Assembly: GCA_017460805.1 (NCBI GenBank)
Contig: JAFUAF010000010.1
Coordinates: 186,001 to 250,000, forward strand
Origin: Bacillota bacterium
Lineage (GTDB): Bacteria; Bacillota; Clostridia; Lachnospirales; CAG-274
Direction: 5' to 3'
DNA: 64,000 nt
Shown here: in pieces, positions 27,155-36,043 of the stretch
Layout: every line of letters begins with the position of its first letter
Numbering within the stretch: position 1 is the first letter of the stretch
Position numbers and translations under genes: made by a program
Notes under the pieces: generated by a model
What the model was told of the DNA's origin: nothing
Databases searched by the model: none
Seen by the model: only the letters and a program-made list of their open reading frames with translations

Positions 27155-28036
27155 TTACTGTCTATTGCCTCCTTGTCCGTCTGTATCACTCATATCCTCA
27201 TCATACATATCATAGGGATCATTGACCATATTTTTACCGCCATAAAGTATTCTAAGTGATAAGCGATACTTATTTCTATTGTTATATGCAAGCATCATTG
27301 CTTCGGCAAATCCCATAGCTCCGGGCCTTCTTTCTTTTGCGGTTCTTATTATCGACTTTACCGACATTTTACCGACATGATCCTTAAAAATATCCTCCTT
27401 CAAGCTATCACCATAGGCGACGATTATTCTCGCTATCCCCATAAGCATATTTCCCGAAAGAGAATTATTCTCTCCCTCCCAAGTCGCTACCGCAAGACAC
27501 AAAGTTTTATCTAAGGTTTCTCTTCCGAATTTATCATATATTTTTTCAAGTGTATTAACAGCACAGATTCCATTAGACTGTGCTTTGCTTTTTATCTCCA
27601 ATCCGTACGACCTTACCATTGCTTCTATTATTTTTTGCTTTTCATCACCCGCTTCAATGTGTGCATGAAATATCTCATATGGCGAAAGATTTTTCACATG
27701 TTTCTTCTGCTCGGCAAAAACATGGGCTTCTTCCGTATACTTCATCTCATCGTAAACCATACACCACACAGGCGTATCTCTCGATTCAGATGCCGAAGCA
27801 ACAATTTCAATGGTATGTTGACCGTCAAACACATAATTTATCCCGTCACGTCTGCTCACCTTAACCGGTTGAATTTGATATACATCAAATTCCTTTAATG
27901 CACTGCGTATATGACCTTCAGAAAGCGGACGCTGATATTCCTGATTTGAAACCAAATTTTTTATGGGTATAAGTTCAAAAGACACATCAGGAATACATCT
28001 TCGTTGTTTTTCTGTCAATATTCCGTCTTCGTACAT
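27155..28036 (-). CDS. ParB-like (DUF6551-type) protein
   Basis: 293 residues. The N-terminal ParB/sulfiredoxin-like domain is recognisable from LIPIKNLVSNQEYQRPLSEGH, followed by YVFDGQHTIEIVA, the counterpart of the ParB box (GQHT for GERR). A helical C-terminal half follows. Such proteins in mobile elements bind DNA or nucleotides; a role in partition or recombination is inferred from family. GGAGGTG precedes the ATG, which overlaps the upstream ParB-like gene by 22 bases. Confidence 0.7.
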   Translation of the reverse strand: MYEDGILTEKQRRCIPDVSFELIPIKNLVSNQEYQRPLSEGHIRSALKEFDVYQIQPVKVSRRDGINYVFDGQHTIEIVASASESRDTPVWCMVYDEMKYTEEAHVFAEQKKHVKNLSPYEIFHAHIEAGDEKQKIIEAMVRSYGLEIKSKAQSNGICAVNTLEKIYDKFGRETLDKTLCLAVATWEGENNSLSGNMLMGIARIIVAYGDSLKEDIFKDHVGKMSVKSIIRTAKERRPGAMGFAEAMMLAYNNRNKYRLSLRILYGGKNMVNDPYDMYDEDMSDTDGQGGNRQ

Positions 28037-28947
28037 TCAAGCACCTCCAGCATTTTGCTTATTTGTTCTTGTAAATTATTTAGATTGAAAATCAACATCT
28101 TTTTTGCTGTATCTGTCGCTATGTTTACATTTATCTTTTTTTCTGCCTTTGATATTGCACTTATCCAGGTCGGAATAGTGAGCGTTAATCCTCTAATTTC
28201 CATATCAGGGTCAAAAACAGGCATTTCCTTTATTCCTGTTACGATCCGAGTTTCATTTTCATCATTTCTTTTTCTCTTATTACGCCGTCCTTGCCTACGT
28301 CTTGCAATTAAACTATTTTCCTCTTTTATAAGAGAATCATATAATTCACTCATTTTTTTCTTATCCATATCAGATACATCCGAGATTCTATCGAGTCCCA
28401 GATTAACATTTTCCCTCATTATTGCATGAAAAAGAGCCTGTTCTTTATTATAGATTTTATCCATTGCTATCACAAATCTTCCATATCGTTCTACAGTAGT
28501 TCTGTTCAACCCGATCACTTGTCCAAGATAACTTGACGTATCCCATTTTGAATTGTGCTTGCCTTTGGAGTATTCAAACTCCAGCATCTGCCGACTGCAC
28601 CTTTTTTTCAGCTCTCTATTATGTGTTTTTTGGCTAATATACCATTTTCCGACTAAATAACGTCCTATTGGTGTTACTACATCAACTTTACGCAAACGCT
28701 TTTTACATAGCCATATAATTGCTTCTTCTCTAAAACTAAAATTCATTTCCTGGACTCTGTAGTCAATACCCTCATTATTACAAAAATCGAACCGCTTATA
28801 TCCATCTAACACAAAACCGTTCCATGTGTATATAGGTTCAAGACATCCTTCAGATATAAGGCTTTTTTCTAAAGCTCGTTGTTCATCGATAGATATTGGA
28901 ATTGACATTTTCATAAACTCTGCATCAATCTTTAATTTTTCTTTCAC
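28015..28947 (-). CDS. ParB-like DNA-binding protein
   Basis: 310 residues. ISIDEQRALEKSLISEG and the following YTWNGFVLDGYKRFDF match the ParB N-terminal pattern (residue to avoid, then 'LDG-x-(H/K)R'). A helix-turn-helix-like stretch, SSYLGQVIGLNRTTVERYGRF, follows near residue 165, and a basic RRRQGRRNKRKRN region near 225. The start is GTG at 28947, with GGGGGA seven bases upstream. It is the first of two consecutive, overlapping ParB-like genes. Confidence 0.68.
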   Translation of the reverse strand: MKEKLKIDAEFMKMSIPISIDEQRALEKSLISEGCLEPIYTWNGFVLDGYKRFDFCNNEGIDYRVQEMNFSFREEAIIWLCKKRLRKVDVVTPIGRYLVGKWYISQKTHNRELKKRCSRQMLEFEYSKGKHNSKWDTSSYLGQVIGLNRTTVERYGRFVIAMDKIYNKEQALFHAIMRENVNLGLDRISDVSDMDKKKMSELYDSLIKEENSLIARRRQGRRNKRKRNDENETRIVTGIKEMPVFDPDMEIRGLTLTIPTWISAISKAEKKINVNIATDTAKKMLIFNLNNLQEQISKMLEVLECTKTEY

Positions 28948-28965
28948 GCAACAGTCCCCCTGCTT

Positions 28966-29346
28966 TTATAAAGACACATCGTCTTCATCCATAAATATTG
29001 CTTTTTCTAACATAAAGTAAATTGCAGGCATTTGTTTTATTTTTTCCCCTTTCAACAGATAAGAGCCGTCTGCTGTTAAAACACCGCCTACACATCTAAT
29101 TCCTTCCAACATTGCCTTACTATATACATAACATACACCTTGCTTTGTTAAATGTAAATGAACGGCGTTCTTTTCGTTATGCCATACACTCGTCAACATC
29201 AACTTCTTTGCTTTTGGTTCGTATCCCCATTGGATATATTTGGGATTTCCGATAGCTTTTAAAGTCATTTTAGGTATATGAATTCTGTAACATTTCATAT
29301 TTATTCTAATAAAAAGGTTAGTGTTTTCATTTGTAACTGCATTCAT
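28966..29346 (-). CDS. Hypothetical protein
   Basis: 126 residues, beta-rich, no recognised motif. It overlaps the upstream gene in a TAATG stop-start, so it is translationally coupled to it. Lies in the block between the recombinases and the ParB-like genes. Confidence 0.6.
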   Translation of the reverse strand: MNAVTNENTNLFIRINMKCYRIHIPKMTLKAIGNPKYIQWGYEPKAKKLMLTSVWHNEKNAVHLHLTKQGVCYVYSKAMLEGIRCVGGVLTADGSYLLKGEKIKQMPAIYFMLEKAIFMDEDDVSL

Positions 29347-30068
29347 TATCTTACCTCGTCAACCAATACCGGGCTATTTGAGGTTTTAAACTTTGCGGAA
29401 AATGGAGCATCCTGTTTTTCATCACTTGATTGCTCATCCGATATTTTTTCGTTTAATAATTCACTATTTCCTTTTACTGAAAAAACTGTATAGCCCTCAA
29501 AGGTATCTACTTGTAATGTTCGTTGATTTTCTCCATAAGTCGGGCCAAACTTTCCATTCCATCCGGTTGGAAGTGCCATTCGCCGTGCATTCTTTCCATT
29601 TTGCTCAGTATTAGTTTTTTCAAAGCATTGTGCCACAGTCAAATCAAACACCAAAATTGCTTCACCCTTAGAAAACATTCGTCTTCCCAAGATTTTATAC
29701 CGATTATCAGGGTTCCAATTCATTATATCGCATAAAATCAACACAAATGTCTCTCCGGTTCTTTGTGAAGCATATCTTTTACCGCCCTTTTCTCTTGCCC
29801 ATCTGTACCCATAAATATCATTTTCGCTGCAAGGCATTAAAACTAATTTCTTCTCATCCCGCTTAATAAGTATCTTTACATATTCTGCTTCCGGAAGAAG
29901 TCTCACACATGCTACATTTACAGTTATTTTATTTACATTTACTGTAAATGCGGGTTCCTTGACTTGCGCAAAAAATTCGGCACCGACAATTTCATAATCG
30001 TCAATATTAATTTCTTGGTCACTGCTCATATTTAAAAGCATTCTTCGGTCATTACTGTTCTCTGTCAT
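29346..30068 (-). CDS. Hypothetical recombinase-linked protein
   Basis: 240 residues, soluble, largely beta in the first half, with a charged C-terminal tail of low complexity. No domain recognised. GGAGG precedes the ATG. It is directly downstream of the large serine recombinase and coupled to the 126-residue gene. Confidence 0.6.
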   Translation of the reverse strand: MTENSNDRRMLLNMSSDQEINIDDYEIVGAEFFAQVKEPAFTVNVNKITVNVACVRLLPEAEYVKILIKRDEKKLVLMPCSENDIYGYRWAREKGGKRYASQRTGETFVLILCDIMNWNPDNRYKILGRRMFSKGEAILVFDLTVAQCFEKTNTEQNGKNARRMALPTGWNGKFGPTYGENQRTLQVDTFEGYTVFSVKGNSELLNEKISDEQSSDEKQDAPFSAKFKTSNSPVLVDEVR

Positions 30069-30162
30069 TTAATCAATTCCTCCATTTTACTGTATATTGT
30101 TAAATGTTTAAACACTTCCGTTAAGGCAACTATAATCAATTCTAATGACAAGTCATATATTG

Positions 30163-32013
30163 TTACATTTCATAAATTTCATAAAACAATTCTCCCATTT
30201 GCTCCTCTATAAATCTCCGCAGTTCGGTATATGGGGTCACATTCAATTTATCACCTGTAGCACATAGTTGGCCTTCGATCCTCGTTTTCCACTCTTTTTG
30301 AGTAAGCTCAATCAAATCCCTGCGACTTTTTTCCACATAATAATCTTTTCCAAAGCTATTTCCCAAATTTCCGGCAACAGCGCGAATACATTTACCCGAT
30401 TTATTCAGCAATTGTCCGACAGCATCTTTATCCACAAAAGAAAGATAGTCTTCCTTGCTGATATACGCACTCGCATCTAACCCACTGAATATACAAGCCG
30501 CAGAGTTCCCATCACGATATATTTGCCCATATAACTTGTACTTTACAGCATTACTGCACTCAAATATATCAATTAGTGTATCAACAAATGCTTTACACGC
30601 CACACCCCTGCTTGTTTGTTGATTTTTACTGCCGTTTGCCCATTGAACCGCACAACGATTATTCTTATCTGTAGGACGTATAGCAATTTGTCTTTTTATT
30701 GGATGCAGTAATAACTCTATATGATTGTCACATTTCATACCGCGAATACAGGACTGACTGAATTTGATTTCTTTTCTGCCAATTGTTACCGCCGGAATAT
30801 TCTGTTCATCAAACAATTTAAAATCTACAACTTCATATTTCCGAAGATCGAAGTCTCCCTTTTCCACCGAGACCTCTATTACATCATTAACCTCTCCGCA
30901 ATCGACACTTTTACAGGCGTTGAAATAGTCTTCTTTTGTAAAACTACCCCATTTGGGGTGGATTATTACAAACCCTTTAAGCAATCCTTCGGGGATAACT
31001 TTTAGTTCGGGTAACAACGATGTTCCGCCATACTTTGCATTATTCATTATTCGCTGCACTGCCGTAAAATCATCGAAGCTCACAATTTGCTCATGTTCGT
31101 TTTTGTAATAGCTTTGCGGTCTTTCTCCATTGTTTTTAAAAGTTTTTTGTTCATCTACATCAGGAGCAAAAACACTAAATCTTTTTCGTGTCATTACATC
31201 ACCACAGTATCGTTCATTGCGCAGAACACGGGCAACACCACTTGCAGTCCATTTGATGTTTCCAAGATAACTCTTTTTACAAAGTCTTATCAAAGTCTCG
31301 GCAATTTGCTGTGTTGAATAACCATAAAGATACATAAAAAACATTAATTTCGGAATATCTTTTGTTTCGGGATTAACAATAAGTTTGCCGTTATCATCTT
31401 TTATAAATCCAAGAAGTTCGGGAGTAAGCGGTAGACCGTGATCAAGACGCATTCTAAGTGATGTTTCCATACTTCTGCTGCGTAGTCTCGACTCCTGTTC
31501 CGCAACCGTTGCTTGGAGCGACAAAGCCAAATGACTGTCATTATTCAAGGAATAAATCCCCTCCGACTCAAACAATACACCTACCTTCCTTTCCCGTAGT
31601 TTACGAATTATCCCCAGAAAATCAACTACATTTCTCGCTAAACGACTTATATTCTTTACAATTATAAGGTCTAATTTGCCATTAAATGCATCATTCAGCA
31701 TTTCTTGTAATCCTTCCCTATGCTGTGTTGTAGTTCCACTCTTACCCTCATCGCTATATATCTTTATCAACTCCCAATTTGGATTACGTGAAACCATATC
31801 AACATAGTATTTTTGCTGTAATTCAAATGAGGATGTCTGTGCAGGGTCATCAGTAGATACCCTTGCATATATTCCAACTCTTTGAAACTCATCTGATTTT
31901 ACATAATCTGTGTTTTCTTTTTCCGGATAATAAGTATAATTTTCAGTATTTGTAGCCGATCTGACTCTTCTTCGTGTTCTTTCCCTTTGCTGTTCTCTGG
32001 TCATTTTGGGCAT
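30163..32013 (-). CDS. Large serine recombinase
   Basis: 616 residues. The resolvase catalytic domain starts near residue 47: VGIYARVSTDDPA contains the nucleophilic serine, followed by SDEGKSGTTTQHREGLQEML, VKNISRLARN and QATVAEQESRLRS. A recombinase domain (LLGFIKDD ... TASGVARVLRNERYCGD) follows, then a long C-terminal DNA-binding region. Such enzymes carry out site-specific integration or excision. AAAGGAGGG precedes the ATG. Its start overlaps the stop of the upstream gene in TAATG, and that upstream product is a recombinase-like protein lacking the catalytic serine. This may be a separate unit inserted within element 1. Confidence 0.9.
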   Translation of the reverse strand: MPKMTREQQRERTRRRVRSATNTENYTYYPEKENTDYVKSDEFQRVGIYARVSTDDPAQTSSFELQQKYYVDMVSRNPNWELIKIYSDEGKSGTTTQHREGLQEMLNDAFNGKLDLIIVKNISRLARNVVDFLGIIRKLRERKVGVLFESEGIYSLNNDSHLALSLQATVAEQESRLRSRSMETSLRMRLDHGLPLTPELLGFIKDDNGKLIVNPETKDIPKLMFFMYLYGYSTQQIAETLIRLCKKSYLGNIKWTASGVARVLRNERYCGDVMTRKRFSVFAPDVDEQKTFKNNGERPQSYYKNEHEQIVSFDDFTAVQRIMNNAKYGGTSLLPELKVIPEGLLKGFVIIHPKWGSFTKEDYFNACKSVDCGEVNDVIEVSVEKGDFDLRKYEVVDFKLFDEQNIPAVTIGRKEIKFSQSCIRGMKCDNHIELLLHPIKRQIAIRPTDKNNRCAVQWANGSKNQQTSRGVACKAFVDTLIDIFECSNAVKYKLYGQIYRDGNSAACIFSGLDASAYISKEDYLSFVDKDAVGQLLNKSGKCIRAVAGNLGNSFGKDYYVEKSRRDLIELTQKEWKTRIEGQLCATGDKLNVTPYTELRRFIEEQMGELFYEIYEM

Positions 32014-32711
32014 TATACCAGCCCTCCTTTATTATTGGTTATTTCAGCTAAACCTTTGTCAAATTCACAAATCATAGGCATATCGCAATCATCATCGGGA
32101 AGCGCAATGTGCCCTTGTGGTAACAATTCCCTATCAAATAGATCGTGTCGGTAATAGGAACCAAGTGTATAAATATCTTCCGAGATAAAATATATCCCAA
32201 CAGGCTCTTTTTGCGCAACCAACGTTTTTGCAATAAATGCAAGTTCCTCAGGATCATTGGAAACATTGCTCACTTTTTGTGTTACTATAAGATTTATCTT
32301 CCCGGAAAAACAATCAGCAAGCAGCCTACACCATTCTTTTGCATTTTCCATTCTTGGGGCACTCATGCCTTTATCAATATAAAAATCCACTAAAGTCCAA
32401 TTTTTACATAATGATATATCTTCCGTAAACTGCTGTATATGCTTGTCAAGATAGTTTTCATGTTTAGTTTGATTATAATATCGTATATATACACCAATTC
32501 TGAACTTATGATACGGCATAGGATATTCATGCTGAAGATTATCCATCCAAAGCCTATGTTTTGCCAATAGTTTTTTTCTTGGGTCTACCGCAATATGTCT
32601 TCGAAATACATTTTCAGTTGTAGGTTCAAGTGATGCCTCTTTTTCATTTTCATACGTTCGTATGTCATTATCGGCAAAAGCCTCATTCTCCTCTTTTTTT
32701 GTATAAATCAT
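32013..32711 (-). CDS. Recombinase-like protein without catalytic serine
   Basis: 232 residues. The C-terminal 150 residues follow the serine-recombinase catalytic domain in order: RIGVYIRYYNQTKHENYLD (where active enzymes have Y-x-RVS), then FYIDKGMSAPRMENAKEWCR for D-EG-SG, and LIVTQKVSNVSNDPEE for the KSISRLSR region. The nucleophilic serine position is Tyr, and the arginines of the active site are largely missing, so it should not cleave DNA. Being coupled by TAATG to an active recombinase suggests a partner or regulator role. No C-terminal DNA-binding domain is present. Confidence 0.7.
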   Translation of the reverse strand: MIYTKKEENEAFADNDIRTYENEKEASLEPTTENVFRRHIAVDPRKKLLAKHRLWMDNLQHEYPMPYHKFRIGVYIRYYNQTKHENYLDKHIQQFTEDISLCKNWTLVDFYIDKGMSAPRMENAKEWCRLLADCFSGKINLIVTQKVSNVSNDPEELAFIAKTLVAQKEPVGIYFISEDIYTLGSYYRHDLFDRELLPQGHIALPDDDCDMPMICEFDKGLAEITNNKGGLV

Positions 32712-32829
32712 TTACAATTTCACCCCTAATATTTATATCTTGAGTTGTCTTTATCTTATTATAGCAAATAAAAAAACTATGTGAAGAGCACCATGAATAT
32801 TTTCCTTCATAATGAAGGTTGGTATGGAA

Positions 32830-33255
32830 TTATTTATCACTTATACTATTTGTTTTAATACCTTTTATGGATTTTGCTTCTAAAAGTGCATTATTCAACA
32901 CATTCGTTAATTCGTCGTCAGTCAGTCCTAAATGTCTTATTTCGCATTCAAACTCAGCTAAAGATTTAACAAGAAATAAATTTGTTCGGGCTTTTACAGA
33001 ACCCCTGTTCCTAAAGTCTACAAATTCATCTCTTAAAGATATATTTAACACTTTTTCCAGTTTCTCAATTATTTCGAAACTTGTCCTAACTTTATCATTT
33101 TCCACCCTTTCTATTGACGACACCGATACTTCACTTCTCCACGCTAATTCTTCCTGTGTCCAGCAAAGTTGTTTTCGTCTTGCTCGTATCATTTCTCCCG
33201 GTGTTCGTCTTCCCTTGTCAAAAGTCAATTCTTCATCCTCGTTTACATCACTCAT
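32830..33255 (-). CDS. XRE-family transcriptional regulator
   Basis: 141 residues. A classical helix-turn-helix lies at about 20-75: EMIRARRKQLCWTQEELAWR, then SEVSVSSIERVEND. The C-terminal half is helical and may form the dimer interface. It is upstream of the two recombinase genes with about 120 bases between, a likely place for the promoter it controls. AAAGGGGTG precedes the ATG. Confidence 0.85.
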   Translation of the reverse strand: MSDVNEDEELTFDKGRRTPGEMIRARRKQLCWTQEELAWRSEVSVSSIERVENDKVRTSFEIIEKLEKVLNISLRDEFVDFRNRGSVKARTNLFLVKSLAEFECEIRHLGLTDDELTNVLNNALLEAKSIKGIKTNSISDK

Positions 33256-33395
33256 AATGATTGCACCCCTTTATATATTTTTATTATTAAACAATAGCAC
33301 AATTGCCCTGTTGTATTTTCGCTGTTATTCTAATCTAAAGATAAATCGTATTTCACGCGATATTTTAACTCGTTGTAAGTATTTCTAAGATTTAT

Positions 33396-33411
33396 TTGTC
33401 AAACTAATTCA
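33396..33411. repeat. 16-bp direct repeat TTGTCAAACTAATTCA, copy 1
   Basis: Identical to 34223-34238, same orientation, flanking the 245-residue HTH gene. On the minus strand it contains TTTGACA. It may be a shared operator/-35 element or an insertion footprint. Confidence 0.5.
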
Positions 33412-33448
33412 TTTATTTATTTTTCCCCTTTGAACGATTCTAAAATTT

Positions 33449-34186
33449 TTAAGAAATTTTACACGCGCCAATTCGAAGAAAAATAACTATCAATTCTTTT
33501 AAGCCACAAATTTCAAGTGCCTTATCTTCACGGATATGCCCATTTACTTTCTGTATTTTTCTAACCTTACTAAAGGCTTCTATTATTCTTTGTTTAGATA
33601 TTTTTATGCCATCACAGCAAAGCCAATCGCCGTCAATAGAATACTTAAAACGCTTGCCGTTCTCCATGCAAAACGAATAATTTTCAAACACAATAATCGT
33701 TTCCCAAAGATACCTGCTGCATTCTGTACAATCAATGTATTCCATCAATATTTCGCAGGCTTTTTTCCTTTTTCGGAATAAACGTGTCTGTTCGGCATAA
33801 AGTGTTGGTTCAGGAAGCATATAGGCTCCCTTTCGGTATGGGATATATGAATATACAGAAGCCTTGCCAAGCCCTGTTTTTTTCGATATTTCATCTACTG
33901 TGAGTCCATTTTTCAGCATTGATTGAACCATCCTGCTTTTTTCTGTACTGTAGTAATCACCCGTAATCAATAATCGTCTGATCTTCACAGGCGTGGTATT
34001 CATTGCTTTGGCAACAGACTCAATTGTTGGTGCATCAATCGGTCTTACATCTCTATCATCAAACGGAATTCCAATTAACAGCACAGCTTCGCTTACAAGT
34101 CCATCTATTTGTTCTTTTCTATTGTAATTTGTCTTTTTCTTCGGTCGGCCGCGTTTTGCTCTTTTTGAGCTTTCCGGGCCGTTCAT
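33449..34186 (-). CDS. AT-hook/HTH regulator of the element
   Basis: 245 residues. The N-terminus has an AT-hook-like KRGRPKKK. Two helix-turn-helix-like segments follow: IESVAKAMNTTPVKIRRLLI (about 75) and VDEISKKTGLGKASVYSYIP (about 115). The C-terminal half is basic and of unknown fold. A DNA-binding regulator is likely; the ribosome site is weak. It lies between two copies of a 16-bp direct repeat. Confidence 0.65.
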   Translation of the reverse strand: MNGPESSKRAKRGRPKKKTNYNRKEQIDGLVSEAVLLIGIPFDDRDVRPIDAPTIESVAKAMNTTPVKIRRLLITGDYYSTEKSRMVQSMLKNGLTVDEISKKTGLGKASVYSYIPYRKGAYMLPEPTLYAEQTRLFRKRKKACEILMEYIDCTECSRYLWETIIVFENYSFCMENGKRFKYSIDGDWLCCDGIKISKQRIIEAFSKVRKIQKVNGHIREDKALEICGLKELIVIFLRIGACKIS

Positions 34187-34222
34187 AAAGGAAATATGTC
34201 CTCTCTTTCTATGTTTATTTTC

Positions 34223-34238
34223 TTGTCAAACTAATTCA
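34223..34238. repeat. 16-bp direct repeat TTGTCAAACTAATTCA, copy 2
   Basis: Second copy, 37 bases upstream of the 245-residue gene's start. The rest of the 34187-34558 gap holds only the terminator at 34444-34480 and AT-rich sequence without a gene. Confidence 0.5.
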
Positions 34239-34443
34239 CTTAAGCAAGTATAATTAAGCCATTTCTTAATTATACCCCACTATTACCTAAACTTCCATGA
34301 TATGATTTTATCATAACAGGCCTGAATTGTCCACAAAAATATTATTTCCGTTTCGTTACAAAAGTGGCTTAAATCCCTCTCTCTACTCTCATTTATTAAA
34401 AATATTATCCACAATTCAAGCAGTATTAACAATTATTCTGCGA

Positions 34444-34480
34444 CATAATAAAAAGGGTCAGCAGAAAAACCAACCCTTTA
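34444..34480 (-). terminator. Terminator of the DUF234 ATPase gene
   Basis: AAAGGGT (34452-34458) and ACCCTTT (34473-34479) are complementary and followed on the minus strand by TTATT. It lies about 80 bases after the ATPase stop. Confidence 0.6.
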
Positions 34481-34558
34481 ATGATCAAATATCTACAATC
34501 CAAAAGACTCACTAACTATTCTCCATAAGTTTAATTCATTCATTATTGATTAACTATA

Positions 34559-35944
34559 TCAATACATATCCTCATACCCGACAAGTTTAACATTTCTCAT
34601 TTCAGCAGCCTTATCCATACAACCTTGGGTAAAGCCCGATTTTGAAAAAAGTATAAAATGTTTATTTTTATATTGTGGGAACAGTGTGCTGCGGTCAACA
34701 AGCGTTTCCAATACGGATACGTCGGTAGTTTCGTTTTTCCACTTACATTCGCCGAAAATTGCGGTATTATTATCGACCGTTCCCAATATATCTATTTCAG
34801 CCATTTCACGTTTTTTAGGGTCATTGCCCCACCAGCGCCCGATGTCGGTAAACTCGGGAGCAAAATCGCCCGCCTCAAGTTGTTTCCACATATACTGCTT
34901 GCATATTTCCTCAAACACAGGCCCCATAAAATCGGATAAATACGGGGCTATCTTTTTATAGGCAAGGTCGGGCATATTTCTGTTTATAGCCGATATGTTG
35001 GCAGGGATAAAGTGATACCAGAACCTGAACATATTGTCATCTATCGAGTACAGAGTTTTCCTGGATGACTTTTCTGTAAAAGGCATTTCCTTTTTTATTA
35101 TGCCCAATGAGATTAGATTTTTGATATAAATGGCACAAGTACCGGAATTTTCGCCCACTTTTGTTGAGATCTCGGATAGTTTTGTAGCACCCGAAGCAAT
35201 AACCGAAATAATGCTGTTATATACAGCCTGCTCGCGTACTTCCTGTTTAAGCAGGTTTGTCGGTTCCTCAAACAAAACGGAAGTCGGATTAAGGAAGGTG
35301 TTTTTAATATTGTCCTCGACCGAAAGCGAATCGTCCATTTGCAGCAAATACTGCGGTGTTCCACCAACTATGCCGTAAATAAGCGCCATATCCAACTGAC
35401 TAAACTTTGTGAAATACTCCTTTGCCTCAAAAAAGTCAAACGGCTGCAGCTTTATCTGCGCAGTTCTTCTTCCGTAAAGCGGCGCTTTGTAGCCCAGTAC
35501 ATGGTTTTCCATAAACGACATGGACGAGCCGCAAAGCACAAGAAACAGTTTGGACATATCATTGTGCTTGTCAATAAGCATCTGCAATGTAGACGCAAGG
35601 CTTTTGGAGGCTTTTGCCACATACGGATACTCATCTATAACAAGTATGATCCGCTTTGTTTCCGACAGCTTGAATATATATTCCAGGGCTGCCTGAAAAC
35701 TTTGAAACGCTGCGGGAACATCATCCGAAAGATACGCCATAATACTGCTGCTGAAGTTTTCAAGATTCTGCTTTTCATTTGCCTCAACACCCGTAAAATA
35801 AATGGCATCCTTGTCAGCTATGAATTTATTTATCAACGCTGTTTTGCCGACCCTCCGCCTGCCATATATAACAGGAAACTGAAATTTGTCGGTATTATAT
35901 AAGTTTTCAAGCTGTTTAAGCTCGTATTGTCTGCCTATAAACAT
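34559..35944 (-). CDS. Archaeal-type ATPase with C-terminal DUF234 domain
   Basis: 461 residues. MFIGRQYELKQLENLY and VIYGRRRVGKTALINKF (Walker A) open the ATPase domain; VIDEYPYVAK is the Walker B, and LVLCGSSMSFMENHVLGY follows. Residues about 230-300 are winged-helix-like (SEISTKVGENSGTCAIYIKN), and the last 150 residues are DUF234 with a nuclease-like EIDILGTVDNNTAIFGECKW motif. This family is widespread in gut anaerobes and of unknown function. AGAGGTG precedes the ATG. Confidence 0.85.
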   Translation of the reverse strand: MFIGRQYELKQLENLYNTDKFQFPVIYGRRRVGKTALINKFIADKDAIYFTGVEANEKQNLENFSSSIMAYLSDDVPAAFQSFQAALEYIFKLSETKRIILVIDEYPYVAKASKSLASTLQMLIDKHNDMSKLFLVLCGSSMSFMENHVLGYKAPLYGRRTAQIKLQPFDFFEAKEYFTKFSQLDMALIYGIVGGTPQYLLQMDDSLSVEDNIKNTFLNPTSVLFEEPTNLLKQEVREQAVYNSIISVIASGATKLSEISTKVGENSGTCAIYIKNLISLGIIKKEMPFTEKSSRKTLYSIDDNMFRFWYHFIPANISAINRNMPDLAYKKIAPYLSDFMGPVFEEICKQYMWKQLEAGDFAPEFTDIGRWWGNDPKKREMAEIDILGTVDNNTAIFGECKWKNETTDVSVLETLVDRSTLFPQYKNKHFILFSKSGFTQGCMDKAAEMRNVKLVGYEDMY

Positions 35945-36043
35945 ATTATCACCTCTGCAATTTACTGTATTACGATTAAGTTAATTATATTACAGCAAAT
36001 TGTATATGTCAAGGTCTTAATTAATTGATACTATAAACATAGT

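Noticed and set aside
34559..35944. Defence ATPase system of the two-ATPase type
   Set aside because: The two DUF-type ATPases of element 1 lie 16 kb apart on opposite strands and are each extremely common in gut genomes, so no joint system can be argued.
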